Shown piece by piece: positions 11,340 through 19,956 of a stretch of DNA of 64,000 nucleotides (position 1 is the first letter of the stretch; every line of letters starts with the position of its first letter). Origin of the DNA: Nocardia sp. XZ_19_385 (lineage in GTDB: Bacteria; Actinomycetota; Actinomycetes; Mycobacteriales; Mycobacteriaceae); NCBI RefSeq assembly GCF_015355755.1, contig NZ_JACVEE010000003.1, forward strand, positions 620,001 to 684,000, written 5' to 3'. The position numbers were made by a program, and so were the translations under genes. The notes beneath the pieces were generated by a model that worked only from the letters and a program-made list of their open reading frames with translations, made no database searches and was not told the origin of the DNA.

Positions 11340-11927
11340 TCAGAGCACTCCGGCGCGCGCGGCCGCCAAGGCGGCGTCGGCGGACTTGACCGCGTCCTCT
11401 TTGGTCGGCGGTTCGTGGGTCACGAAGATCCGGTAGTAGATCGGCGCGAGCGCGAAGCGGATCAGTTCCTCGCCGTCGACGCTCTCGGATAGTTCGCCGC
11501 GCTCCACCGCGCGGTCGACGATCACCAGGGCTTGCCGACGCCGCGCGGCGATGAAAGAGTGCAGCGCCGTAGCCGCGGCGGGATTCTGCATGCCCGCGAG
11601 GATGAACGCGCACCCGATCGCCCCGCCCTGTGGGCTGGCGAAACCGGCGCGGACCGCTTCGGCGAGGGCGCGCAGGTCGTCGACAATGTTGCCGGTGTCG
11701 GGGATCGGGATGGGTTCGGTGGCGGCCAGCTGTAAGGCGTCGGCGACCAACCCCTCCGGGCTGCCCCAGCGGCGATAGATCGAGGTCTTGTGCACGCCCG
11801 AGCGCTTGGCCACATTCTCGACCGTCAGACCTTGATAGCCGCGCTGGGTCACTTCCACCAGCGTCGCCTGCCGGACCGCGTCCCGGACGCGAGCACTACG
11901 GCCACCAGGACGGCGCTGGGTCTCCAC
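11340..11927 (-). CDS. TetR/AcrR-family transcriptional regulator
   Basis: The 195-residue protein has a TetR helix-turn-helix near residues 25-60 (LTVENVAKRSGVHKTSIYRRW) and a C-terminal ligand-binding part with YYRIFVTHEP. The GTG at 11927 is chosen because GGGAG lies six bases upstream; the in-frame TTG two codons earlier abuts that site. It is convergent with gcvP and lies downstream of the VWA gene with a 98-bp gap. The C-terminal domain looks like the TetR_C_11 type found in many actinobacterial regulators. No target can be named. Confidence 0.88.
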   Translation of the reverse strand: METQRRPGGRSARVRDAVRQATLVEVTQRGYQGLTVENVAKRSGVHKTSIYRRWGSPEGLVADALQLAATEPIPIPDTGNIVDDLRALAEAVRAGFASPQGGAIGCAFILAGMQNPAAATALHSFIAARRRQALVIVDRAVERGELSESVDGEELIRFALAPIYYRIFVTHEPPTKEDAVKSADAALAAARAGVL

Positions 11928-12025
11928 AAACAACTCCCGCTCGAAAATCTGAACACAATCCGAAGGTTCGATCCCTCGTTCGTGGCAATTGTCGCTTCCC
12001 GGTCGCGGGCCATCGAAGCCGGGGG

Positions 12026-13696
12026 TTACGGTGTCGTAAGTGCCTGCACCATCGCGGTCCCGAAGCTGAGGTCGTTGGAGGTGGCGAGTTTGGTGTAGGT
12101 GCCCCCGGTTTGCTGGGCCAGTGCCTGCAAGGTTTGCGTGCCCGCGCCGCCGATGACGATGATGTTGATGCGCACCGGCTTCGATTTGTCGATGGCGGCG
12201 GTGAGGTCGGCGAGCAGCTTCTGGCCGGTGATCGTGGAATCGTCGTCGGGGCCGTCGGTGACGAGCAGGATCGAATTACTCTTGCCCGCCACGTAATTGG
12301 TGACGGCGTTGCGGTAGGCCGCCAGCAGGGTCGGGTAGGCCTGGTCGGTGCGGGATTCGGCGGCCTCGACGTCGTCGAGTTCGGTGAGGACGGCGGTGCG
12401 GTGGTCGTCGGTTAGCGCTTTGGTCGGGGTCAGCACGTCATACGGGGTGGTTCCGTCGAGGTTCTTCGCGAAAGCCCAGACGCCGAGACCGAAATCGGGC
12501 GGCATCACGTTCATGGTCGACTTCAGCGCGCCGATCACGGTGGCCAGGCGGGTGGCCGAGCCGTCGATGGTCGACATGGAGGACGAGGTGTCGAGCAGAA
12601 CGGTGGATTGCACGCCGAGCACGGGGTTGTCGAGGGTGGCGCGCACCTTCTCCAGCGCGGCCCGGGATGCACCGGGACCGGTCGCGGGCGGGGCGGTGGT
12701 GAACCCGGCGGTAGTGAAGAACTGTGCCTGTTCGGGGGCGCGCAGATATTCGGCGAACACGCTGGCAATGAGATTCTGGGTTTGATCGACCCACTGGCCC
12801 GACATCATCGCGGCCGGATGGTCGGCCACCGGCGCGGAACCGATCGGGCGGAAGATCGCGGCGCCACCGTGGGCCTGCACCTGCTGTTCGGTGGCGGGGA
12901 CCGCGTGGATCGCGGCCTTCGCGGGTTGCGGCGCGGCGATCGTGGTCAGCGCGGTCGTGGTGTCGGCGTCGGGTGCTCCCGCGGCGATCCCGGAGACAGC
13001 GGAGACGACCTGCCCGGTTTGCGCGGCCTGCTCCGTGAGCGGGTCGGTGCCCGAGGTCGCCGCGGCGACAGCGGTGGCGACGGCCAGGGTGGCGTCCCCG
13101 GCGGGCAGCGCCAGCTTCAGCCCAGCCCAGTTCGGCACGCCGATCGCGCTGAGCGAACCCTGTTGCAGGCGAGGCAGATCCGCCCAGGTGGTCTGCGCCT
13201 TGTCGAGCGCCTGACGTAGTTCTTCGGGGACGGCGAGCACGATCGGGCTGGCCGCGATCGGCGTCGGGTCGCCCTCGATCAGGCCGGGCACGCGCGCGGC
13301 CTCGACGGACCGCGAGGAGCTCGGAATCCAGAGCGCGGGCTGCGGCCCGAGCACGCCGTTCCAGGCGCCGCCCGCGGTCAGCCCGGCCACCATGTCAGCC
13401 GAAGGCCGCGCGGTCACCACTACTTTCGCGCAGTGATCACGCACCTGCGGCTTGGACGCGTTGTACTTGTCGGCGACGGCTCGCACCGGCGCCTCGATAT
13501 CCGGATCGACGGTGACGAACAGTGTCGCGTCGCCCTCGACGCACTCCGAAGCCGCGGCAGTGTTCTCCTGCGCGGCTCTGTCACTTAGCTGAAACCACGC
13601 GAAAACCGCCCCGGCCAGCAACAACACGGCCACCACTGCGATAACCGGACCTTTGCTGACGCCCCGGGATCTGGCTCCGCTGCGATGAGTGCCCAC
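12026..13696 (-). CDS. Membrane-anchored protein with substrate-binding and VWA domains (Rv1836c-like)
   Basis: The 556-residue protein has one N-terminal membrane helix (about residues 18-38), an extracytoplasmic region resembling solute-binding proteins (residues 50-340), and a C-terminal von Willebrand A domain with an intact MIDAS motif DTSSSM (DxSxS) near residue 370 and LLVTDGPDDD later. VWA MIDAS sites bind Mg2+ and mediate protein contacts. Position and domain order match M. tuberculosis Rv1836c, which lies between gcvB and glcB. The start is a GTG at 13696. Function is unknown; a role in envelope assembly is only inference. Confidence 0.87.
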   Translation of the reverse strand: MGTHRSGARSRGVSKGPVIAVVAVLLLAGAVFAWFQLSDRAAQENTAAASECVEGDATLFVTVDPDIEAPVRAVADKYNASKPQVRDHCAKVVVTARPSADMVAGLTAGGAWNGVLGPQPALWIPSSSRSVEAARVPGLIEGDPTPIAASPIVLAVPEELRQALDKAQTTWADLPRLQQGSLSAIGVPNWAGLKLALPAGDATLAVATAVAAATSGTDPLTEQAAQTGQVVSAVSGIAAGAPDADTTTALTTIAAPQPAKAAIHAVPATEQQVQAHGGAAIFRPIGSAPVADHPAAMMSGQWVDQTQNLIASVFAEYLRAPEQAQFFTTAGFTTAPPATGPGASRAALEKVRATLDNPVLGVQSTVLLDTSSSMSTIDGSATRLATVIGALKSTMNVMPPDFGLGVWAFAKNLDGTTPYDVLTPTKALTDDHRTAVLTELDDVEAAESRTDQAYPTLLAAYRNAVTNYVAGKSNSILLVTDGPDDDSTITGQKLLADLTAAIDKSKPVRINIIVIGGAGTQTLQALAQQTGGTYTKLATSNDLSFGTAMVQALTTP

Positions 13697-13819
13697 GGCG
13701 GACAGTCTATGGTCACGTCCGGTTTACCGGGCGACCGGTCAGGCGAAATGCGAGCGGTACACGGGATGCTTTCATGCAGTAGCTGCATCAAAGCATCCCG
13801 TGCCGCTGCGAGTGCCCCA

Positions 13820-14107
13820 TCACTCGCGGATCATGCGGCCGCGGTCGAACTCGTGCCCGCCCCAGACACCGGATTGCCCGGTCTCGGCGGCGAATTCACC
13901 ACAGGCCTGACGGATGGGGCAGCCGGCGCAGATACCGCGCGCGTACTCGAAGTCCTCCGACGGGTACGGGAACCAGGCGTCGTGGTTCGAGTCGCCGCGG
14001 CAGGCGGCCCGATGCCAGTCCCGGGTGTCCGAGAGTGGGAGCAGGTCCGCCAGGGTCGGTTCGGTGACGTCGCCGACGGCACGTCTCAGCTCGGTTCGGA
14101 CGGTCAT
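13820..14107 (-). CDS. WhiB-family iron-sulfur transcription factor
   Basis: The 95-residue protein has the WhiB pattern of four Cys ligands for a [4Fe-4S] cluster: ACRGD, then ICAGC (C-x2-C), then PIRQAC (C-x5-C), followed by the GVWGG turn. The C-terminal tail (HEFDRGRMIRE) is short and lacks a long basic AT-hook, so the subtype is unclear. AAGGAGC precedes the ATG. It lies 18 bp downstream of the HNH gene and is most likely in one transcript with it. WhiB proteins work with the primary sigma factor and respond to redox, NO or antibiotics. Confidence 0.93.
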   Translation of the reverse strand: MTVRTELRRAVGDVTEPTLADLLPLSDTRDWHRAACRGDSNHDAWFPYPSEDFEYARGICAGCPIRQACGEFAAETGQSGVWGGHEFDRGRMIRE

Positions 14108-14125
14108 GGTCCTTGCTCCTTTCTC

Positions 14126-14683
14126 TCAGGCGGTGGCCAGGGTCTTCCAGATCTGACGTTGGCGCTTGGCCAGGTGGTTCGGCGCCTTCGGTACCCACAG
14201 CAGCCGCATGCCCGCTTCCTCCGGCGTGCGGTCGGCCTTGGCCGAATTGCACGGAGCGCAGCAGGCGATCAGGTTGCTCCAGGTGTTCGGGCCACCCCGG
14301 CTGCGCGGCCGGATGTGGTCCACGGTGCGGGCCCAGGCGGCGCAGTAGCCGCACCGGTGGTTGTCGCGGCGCAGCACGCCGGGCAGGGTGGCGCGGCTTT
14401 CGTCGTGCACCCGCGCGGCGTGTTCGATGAAGACGTATCGGTTCAGCCGAATCGTTTCCGGGAGTGGTATTTCCAACTCCTTGGAGCGGATCGGGAAGTG
14501 CGGTTCGCGGTCGGCGATCGATTCGGCGGCCCCGCTCATCAGCAGCACCACGGCACGGTCGGCGCTGATCTCGTCGAGCGCCTCGAAGGAGGCGTTCAAA
14601 ACCAGTACCGGGGTGTGTATCCAATTGTCTGCGGTCAACACCACCGAATCGGTGGCACGGCGGAATGGCATGGGGCTCACCAT
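14126..14683 (-). CDS. HNH endonuclease family protein
   Basis: The 185-residue protein has an HNH motif in its C-terminal half: CGYCAAWARTVDHIRPRSRGG followed by WSNLIACCAPCNSAKADRT. The two CxxC pairs are expected to bind structural zinc and the DH...N...H residues to form the metal active site. The N-terminal part (TPVLVLNASFEALDEISADRAV) is typical of a common actinobacterial HNH group with unknown substrate. The gene is followed at 18 bp by whiB and preceded at 74 bp by a possible leader peptide. An in-frame ATG at 14671 is an alternative start. Confidence 0.9.
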   Translation of the reverse strand: MVSPMPFRRATDSVVLTADNWIHTPVLVLNASFEALDEISADRAVVLLMSGAAESIADREPHFPIRSKELEIPLPETIRLNRYVFIEHAARVHDESRATLPGVLRRDNHRCGYCAAWARTVDHIRPRSRGGPNTWSNLIACCAPCNSAKADRTPEEAGMRLLWVPKAPNHLAKRQRQIWKTLATA

Positions 14684-14757
14684 GTTTCGTGAAGAGTTGG
14701 ACGAATTCGTGGAGTACGCCGGTCGCGAAGGACCTAGTGGCGGAGTGACGGGCGGGT

Positions 14758-14862
14758 CTAGCGACCGGCCAGGAGGAGGACGGGCTGCGGATCGCTGATC
14801 CGCTGTCCGTATCCGCCGATCTCGGGCATATTCTGCGAATTCTTCATCTCGTGCGGTTGCAC
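14758..14862 (-). CDS. Possible 34-residue leader peptide upstream of HNH-whiB
   Basis: A GTG at 14862 preceded by a very strong GAAGGAGGAG site opens a 34-codon frame that ends in TAG at 14758, just upstream of the HNH gene in the same orientation. The product ends in ISDPQPVLLLAGR; I recognise no family. A same-frame ATG at about 14970 would give a longer product but has only a weak upstream site. The strong ribosome-binding site and the two hairpins just upstream suggest a translated leader that could attenuate HNH-whiB expression, in the manner known for whiB7, but this is inference. Confidence 0.45.
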   Translation of the reverse strand: MQPHEMKNSQNMPEIGGYGQRISDPQPVLLLAGR

Positions 14863-14894
14863 AGGCCGTCTCCTCCTTCCTCGATAGTCCAAAA

Positions 14895-14919
14895 GATCAC
14901 CCCGCGAATCGGGGTGATC
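14895..14919 (-). terminator. Perfect hairpin with U-tract on minus strand
   Basis: GATCACCCCG and CGGGGTGATC form a perfect 10-bp stem with a five-base loop; on the minus strand it is followed by CTTTTGG. It sits 33 bp before the start of the possible leader peptide, so it may be a terminator for upstream transcription or part of an attenuator. Confidence 0.6.
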
Positions 14920-14943
14920 ATCGTCTGATTCCATGGTGGCACA

Positions 14944-14989
14944 CAGCACCCACCGTTGTCGGCTCATTTTTTCCGACCGGTGGGTGCTG
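14944..14989. terminator. Long hairpin between DM13 gene and HNH operon
   Basis: CAGCACCCACCG pairs with CGGTGGGTGCTG, and the inner GTCGG pairs with CCGAC around an A/T-rich loop (CTCATTTTTT on the plus strand). It lies just after the DM13 stop on the minus strand and probably terminates that gene. Confidence 0.65.
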
Positions 14990-15008
14990 TCTTCAATTCT
15001 GTTGTAGA

Positions 15009-15548
15009 TCAGGCCTTTTCCAGCGTCGCGGCGCCGAAGGAGACGTTGAACCGGTCGCACCAGATGGAGACGCTGGTGTACTTCGACAGGTCGGCGTCGG
15101 CGGGGATGGTGTAGTTCTGGCTGCCCTTGTTGCCTTTCAGCTTGCCCAGGTCGAGGTGCGCGCCGTCGTCGAAGACGCCCCAGCCGTCGCGGCCGTCGAT
15201 GACCGGCGCGTCGGTGAGCCAGACGTGCAGGTCGGGGCCGTCGGAGGTGTCGAGATCGTCCAGGCGCAGCACATGGCTGCCGTCGGGCAGTTTCAGGATC
15301 ACCAGGCTGCCTGACGTGGTGTGCTCATGGGAGATGAAGCGGCCGCTGGACAGCGGCCACGGCATCCGCGGCGCGGCGTACGGGTCGGGCCCGAAGACGG
15401 CGGTGGGTTGGGCCTCGTTCACCGTGGTGTCGGTGACCAGCTTCCAGGGCTGGAAGAAGGCCAGACCGGCCCCCAGCGCCAGGACGAGCGCGGCCGCCAC
15501 GGTAAGGGCGATCTTCTTCTTTCGAGGTGTGCTCCTCGCGAATGCCAT
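15009..15548 (-). CDS. Membrane-anchored DM13-domain protein
   Basis: The ATG at 15548 follows GGGAGGATGAG and gives 179 residues. After a basic start comes one membrane helix (IALTVAAALVLALGAGLAFF, about residues 12-31), then an exported domain with GRFISHEHTTSGSLVILKL, LRLDDLDTSDGPDLHVWL and SIWCDRFNVSFGAA. These are the hallmarks of the DM13 domain, which has a conserved Cys and is proposed to take part in electron transfer. It reads in the same direction as the acyl-CoA dehydrogenase upstream (79 bp gap), but a shared function is not evident. Confidence 0.85.
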   Translation of the reverse strand: MAFARSTPRKKKIALTVAAALVLALGAGLAFFQPWKLVTDTTVNEAQPTAVFGPDPYAAPRMPWPLSSGRFISHEHTTSGSLVILKLPDGSHVLRLDDLDTSDGPDLHVWLTDAPVIDGRDGWGVFDDGAHLDLGKLKGNKGSQNYTIPADADLSKYTSVSIWCDRFNVSFGAATLEKA

Positions 15549-15627
15549 CTCATCCTCCCGGGACTCGGCCCCGACCATTGTCCGACCATTCAACCGCGCC
15601 GGGGCCGGACACGCCCAAGAGGGCGGC

Positions 15628-16764
15628 TCAGCCCAGCGGACTCTGGCCGAGCACCACCCGCCCGGTGAACTGGAGCTGCTTGGCCCGCGGCAGCGGATGG
15701 AACTGGCCGCCATGGATATCGCGGTAGTACATCTCCAGTGCGCAGGTCCGGGAATAGCCCAGACCGCCCACGGTTTCGATGGCCAGGCGCACGGTCTCGA
15801 TCAACTTGTCGGCGGCGACGGTTTTGCGGCTGAGGGTGCGCGCGGCGTAGTCGTCGGTGTTGGCGAAGCGGAGATTCTCTGAGCCGTTGAACATCGCCTC
15901 GATCGTGTCCCCGGCGGTGGTGTAGGCGTTCATCATCTCGCCGGCGAGCTGGTAGACGTGCGCGTCGGTGCGTCCGTGCGCCAGCCTGGTGGCGAGTTCG
16001 ACCGCACTGTCGGCGATCCCGAGATAGGCGGCCATGACCAATGGCAGCGCCGCCCCGATCACGACATTGAGCAGCGGCGGCCAGACATCGGCCGGGCGGG
16101 CCAGGGAGATCGCGGCGTCCGGTACGAAGACATCCTCGAGCACCACGGTGTGCGAGCCACTCGCGCGCAAACCCAAGGTGTTCCAAGTCTTTTCGATCCG
16201 GACACCGGGCGCGGACAGCGGGATCGCACAGTGCAACGCCTGCGCACCGCCGGGTGCGTCGTCCCAGCGGAAGCTGGTCACCAGCACGGTACCGACCTCA
16301 CAACCACTGGCCGGAGCCTTACGGGCATGCACCCGATAACCACCGTCCACCCGGACCGCGCGCCCGTTGGAGCCGACCCAATCCGAAGCGCCGGTGCTCA
16401 CCAGAATCGCCCCGGCCGCCACCTTCCCGAACACGGCGGACGCGTCCTGCCCATGGTTGTGCCGCCACACCTGCGTCGCGACCAGATGCGAATGCATCGC
16501 GAAAGCGACCGCGGTGGAAGGATCGTGGCGACCCAATTCCCGCAGCGCCGCGCCCATTTCGGCGTGCGTTGCCCCGCCGCCACCGAGCTCCACCGGCACC
16601 AGTGCGGCGGAAAGCCCGGTTTCACGCAGCTGCTCGAAGGCCGCGGCATTGATCTCGCCGCTGCGATCGCGGTCGGCGACCTCGGTGCGCAGTGTCTCGC
16701 CCACCGAACGAGCGAGGGTGACCCAGTCGGTGGCGGTCCGGGAATCAGCAGTAGTTGTTGTCAT
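15628..16764 (-). CDS. Acyl-CoA dehydrogenase family protein
   Basis: The 378-residue protein has the three-part acyl-CoA dehydrogenase layout: an N-terminal helical domain (LVPVELGGGGATHAEMG), a middle beta domain (LVSTGASDW, KTWNTLGLRASGSHTVVLED) and a C-terminal helical domain ending MYYRDIHGGQFHPLPRAKQ. The central TGA.D block replaces the usual TEP.AGSD, so this is a divergent member and might instead be one of the flavin-dependent enzymes related to DszC. No clear catalytic Glu is apparent in the C-terminal third. It stands between the DM13 gene and the second dehydrogenase. Confidence 0.85.
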   Translation of the reverse strand: MTTTTADSRTATDWVTLARSVGETLRTEVADRDRSGEINAAAFEQLRETGLSAALVPVELGGGGATHAEMGAALRELGRHDPSTAVAFAMHSHLVATQVWRHNHGQDASAVFGKVAAGAILVSTGASDWVGSNGRAVRVDGGYRVHARKAPASGCEVGTVLVTSFRWDDAPGGAQALHCAIPLSAPGVRIEKTWNTLGLRASGSHTVVLEDVFVPDAAISLARPADVWPPLLNVVIGAALPLVMAAYLGIADSAVELATRLAHGRTDAHVYQLAGEMMNAYTTAGDTIEAMFNGSENLRFANTDDYAARTLSRKTVAADKLIETVRLAIETVGGLGYSRTCALEMYYRDIHGGQFHPLPRAKQLQFTGRVVLGQSPLG

Positions 16765-16928
16765 GCCCGAGTGCTACGGACGGGCGGTCGCGTCAGTTCA
16801 CCGCCGCGACCGCCCCGCACCAGATTCACCCCCAGGGTGGCCTATGCGCCCACCCTGCCCGAAACGCACTGTGCCCATAGCCTTCTGCTCGGCACCCGCG
16901 CCGCCGAGCAGTGGTCTACGGCCACTGA

Positions 16929-18218
16929 TCAGAGGTTGCCGACGGTGTGTTCCAGGCGTTGCGCCACGAGTTCGCGGGCCGCTTCGCGCAGGGCGGGGCG
17001 GTAGCCGGAGGGGTAGACCGGGTCGCCCGGCGCATAGGTCTTGAGGACCTCCTTGGCCAGGGTGATCTTGTGGACCTCGGTGGGGCCGTCGGCGATCGCC
17101 ATGACCTGGGCGTAGTTCATCATGTCGACGAACGGCAGGTCGGTGCTGACGCCGATGGCGCCGTGCAGGTGCATGGCGCGCTGGGCGATGTCGTGCATGA
17201 CCTTCGGCATCGCGACCTTGATGGCGGCGATATCGTGGCGGACCTTGCGGTAGTCCTGCTCCTTGTCGATGCGCCAGGCGGTGCGCAGCACCAGCAGGCG
17301 GAACTGCTCCATTTCGATCCAGGCTTCGGCGATCTTCTCCTGCGTCATCTGCAGGCCGCCGAGCACGCCCTTGCGCATGTGGCGCGAGACCGCGCGCTCA
17401 CACATCATGTCGAAAGCCTTGCGCACCATGGCGACCGTGCGCATGGCGTGATGGACGCGGCCGCCGCCGAGGCGGGTCTGGGCGACGATGAAGCCGAGAC
17501 CTTCCGTGCCGAGCAGCGCGTCGGCGGGGACGCGGACATCGGTGAAGCGCAGGTGGCCTTCCTTGTCGGAGAAGCCGGGCACGGTGAAGTTCCGGACGAT
17601 CTCCAGGCCGGGGGTGTCGGCGGGGACGATGAACATCGACAGCCGCTGGTGCGGGTCGGCCTCCGGATCGGTCACCACCATGACGATGTGGAAGGAGGCG
17701 AATTCGGCGGCCGAGTTGAACCACTTCTCGCCGTTGATGACCCATTCGTCACCGTCGCGCACCGCGCGGGTCTTGAACGCCGTCGGGTCCGAGCCGCCGG
17801 TGGGTTCGGTCATGACGTAGCAGGACCCGATCTCGCCATCGAGCAAGGGCTGCAGGTATTTCGCCTTCTGCTCGGGGGTGCCGAAGTGGGCGAGGATCTC
17901 GGCGTTGCCGGAATCCGGTGCCTGACAGCCGAATACCAGCGGGGCCCACTTCGAGGTGCCGATCACCTCGTTGAGCAGCGCGAGTTTCACCTGGCCGTAG
18001 CCGGGACCGCCGAGTTCAGGGCCGAGGTGGCAGGCCCACAGGCCCTGCTCTTTCACCTTCTCCTGCAAGGGCCGCATGAGCACCCGGATCTCCGGGTTCT
18101 TCCGGTCGTAGGGTTCGGGGTAGATCAGGTCGAGGGGTTCCACCTCGGCTTTGACGAACTCCGCGACCCAGTCCAGCTTCTTCTGGTATTCCGGATCGGT
18201 GTCGAAATCCCAAGCCAT
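16929..18218 (-). CDS. Acyl-CoA dehydrogenase
   Basis: The 429-residue protein is a canonical acyl-CoA dehydrogenase that oxidises an acyl-CoA to the 2-enoyl-CoA with FAD. It shows YVMTEPTGGSDPTAF for the flavin site, NGEKWFNSAAEFA, and IADGPTEVHKITLAKEVLK with the likely catalytic Glu near the C-terminus. Two bases separate its start from the stop of the TetR gene upstream, so it is the last gene of the SDR-ADH-TetR-ACAD operon. The chain is longer at the N-terminus than short-chain enzymes and resembles the ACAD10/11-like group (LYPEPYDRKNPE region). Substrate unknown. Confidence 0.92.
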   Translation of the reverse strand: MAWDFDTDPEYQKKLDWVAEFVKAEVEPLDLIYPEPYDRKNPEIRVLMRPLQEKVKEQGLWACHLGPELGGPGYGQVKLALLNEVIGTSKWAPLVFGCQAPDSGNAEILAHFGTPEQKAKYLQPLLDGEIGSCYVMTEPTGGSDPTAFKTRAVRDGDEWVINGEKWFNSAAEFASFHIVMVVTDPEADPHQRLSMFIVPADTPGLEIVRNFTVPGFSDKEGHLRFTDVRVPADALLGTEGLGFIVAQTRLGGGRVHHAMRTVAMVRKAFDMMCERAVSRHMRKGVLGGLQMTQEKIAEAWIEMEQFRLLVLRTAWRIDKEQDYRKVRHDIAAIKVAMPKVMHDIAQRAMHLHGAIGVSTDLPFVDMMNYAQVMAIADGPTEVHKITLAKEVLKTYAPGDPVYPSGYRPALREAARELVAQRLEHTVGNL

Positions 18219-18220
18219 GA

Positions 18221-18910
18221 TCAGCCTTTCGTAGTGGTGATGCCGTCGAGGAAGGTTTCGGCGAGCAGGTCGGCGATTTCGCCGGGGGAGTGGTTGCCGT
18301 CCGGGCGGTACCAGACGGTCACCATGTTCAACATGCCGAGCAGGCTGTTTGTGATGACGTGGTCGGCGGTGCGCAGCAGCCCGGCCGCGTGCCCGTCGTC
18401 GATCACCCGCTGCCAGCAGTCCTGCACGTCGTCGCGCAGGTCTTGCAGTTGCACGGCGCGCTCACCGGTCAGCGCGGTCACATCGCGCAGCTGGATCGCG
18501 ACCTCGCGCCGGTGCGCGATGATCAACCCGACGTAGCTGTGAATCAGCCTGTGCAGCTTCGCGATCGGATCATGGCCGCTGGCGGCGATCCGCTCGGCAT
18601 CTTCGCGCATGAGCTGAATGTAATCGCGCAGGATCTCCCACAGCAGCTCCTCCTTCGAGCCGATGTGGTAGTACAGCGCGCCCCGTTGCACGTCGGCGCG
18701 ATCGCCGATCTCGGCGACGCCGGTGCCGTGAAAACCCTTGTCGGCGAACAGCTCGACGGCAGCGCGGACGATACGCGCACGGGTATCACCGGCAGTACTC
18801 GCGGCGGCGGGCGGGCGGCCTCGGCGGCGCGCGGGTGCGTTGGTTGCCGCCGCGGCGAGGCGGCCGGACTGCTTCGGATCGCCGGCGTCGTTGCGCGCTG
18901 CCGCGGTCAT
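18221..18910 (-). CDS. TetR-family regulator of the SDR-ADH-ACAD operon
   Basis: The ATG at 18910 overlaps the stop of the alcohol dehydrogenase (ATGA), giving 229 residues. After a low-complexity Ala/Arg-rich tail with an AT-hook-like RRRGRPP, the helix-turn-helix spans about residues 48-90 (GVAEIGDRADVQRGALYYHI). The C-terminal part with VTVWYRPDGNHSPGEIADL resembles regulators of fatty acid and steroid catabolism such as the KstR2 group. Being inside the operon, it probably represses it through the palindrome at 20719-20740. Inducer is probably an acyl-CoA, by analogy only. Confidence 0.88.
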   Translation of the reverse strand: MTAAARNDAGDPKQSGRLAAAATNAPARRRGRPPAAASTAGDTRARIVRAAVELFADKGFHGTGVAEIGDRADVQRGALYYHIGSKEELLWEILRDYIQLMREDAERIAASGHDPIAKLHRLIHSYVGLIIAHRREVAIQLRDVTALTGERAVQLQDLRDDVQDCWQRVIDDGHAAGLLRTADHVITNSLLGMLNMVTVWYRPDGNHSPGEIADLLAETFLDGITTTKG

Positions 18911-19956
18911 TGCCACGGATCCAGGACGATCTTGCTGACGCCGTCGGCCCGGTCGGCGAACATCTTGTAGGCCGCCGCGCCGTCCGACATCGGCATCCGA
19001 TGTGTGACAGCGACTTCGGGCCGCAGCCGCCCCGCGGCGGTTAGCCGGAGCAACGCCGGCAGCTCGTATTGGATCGAGCACAGTCCGATATGGAATTCGA
19101 GCTCTTTGATCTGCGCCAGCGGCATATTCACCGGGTAGGCCGTATTCTGGCTGACGCCGATCACGCTGACCCGTCCACGCGGCCGGACCGCGCTCATCGC
19201 CAGCTTGATGGTCGCGTCCGCCCCGACCGCTTCGATCGCGACTTCCGCACCGCCGTCGAGCATCTCGCGAATGGCGGTCTTGGGATCGTCGGATTCGACC
19301 GGCTCGGCTCCGAGTTCGGCGGCGCGCGCCCGTCGTTCGGCGACCAGATCCACACCGAGCACCCGCGCGGCCCCCATCGCGAACGCCGACTGCACCGCCA
19401 TCAGGCCGACCGGGCCCAGCCCGATCACCACGACATGGTCGCCGGGTGCGATCCGGGCCCGCCGCGCGCCGTACCAGGCGGTGGGCGCGTTGTCGGTGAG
19501 CACGATGGCGGCCTCGTCGCTGACCGAATCGGGCAGGCGCACAAGGTTTCCGGTCGCGTGCGGCACCGCGAGGTACTGCGCCTGCGCGCCCGGCAGCGCA
19601 CCGCCCAGCCCGTAGCAGGCATCCACCGGGAGGGGATGCCGCTCGCACGCGGCGACCAAGCCCTGACGGCAATTCCGGCACCGATCGCAACCGGCGGAAG
19701 CAGGCACCAGAACCCGGTCGCCCACCTTGAATCCGTGTGCCTCCGGCCCGATTTCGACGATCTCGCCCGCCGCTTCGTGCCCGACGCCGTAGCCCGTGCC
19801 CTGGACGAAACCGTGCCCGCCATAAATGTGGAGATCGCTACCGCAGATCCCGGCCGCGGTGACTCGCACGATCGCGCCGTCGGGCCCGGGCAGTGTCGGA
19901 TCCGCGACCTCGCTCAGCGAGATCTGCTGCGGGCCTTCGTAAGTGAGCGCCTTCAT
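18907..19956 (-). CDS. Zinc-dependent alcohol dehydrogenase (MDR family)
   Basis: The 349-residue protein is a medium-chain dehydrogenase. It has the catalytic zinc region AAGICGSDLHIYGGHG and GHEAAGEIVEIG, a structural zinc loop of CDRCRNCRQGLVAAC, and the NAD(P)-binding VVIGLGPVGLMAVQSA. The ATG at 19956 is used because GGAGG lies six bases upstream and the codon overlaps the SDR stop (ATGA); an ATG two codons earlier abuts that site. It sits between an SDR and a TetR gene with overlapping ends, so translation is coupled. Substrate unknown. Confidence 0.92.
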   Translation of the reverse strand: MKALTYEGPQQISLSEVADPTLPGPDGAIVRVTAAGICGSDLHIYGGHGFVQGTGYGVGHEAAGEIVEIGPEAHGFKVGDRVLVPASAGCDRCRNCRQGLVAACERHPLPVDACYGLGGALPGAQAQYLAVPHATGNLVRLPDSVSDEAAIVLTDNAPTAWYGARRARIAPGDHVVVIGLGPVGLMAVQSAFAMGAARVLGVDLVAERRARAAELGAEPVESDDPKTAIREMLDGGAEVAIEAVGADATIKLAMSAVRPRGRVSVIGVSQNTAYPVNMPLAQIKELEFHIGLCSIQYELPALLRLTAAGRLRPEVAVTHRMPMSDGAAAYKMFADRADGVSKIVLDPWQ

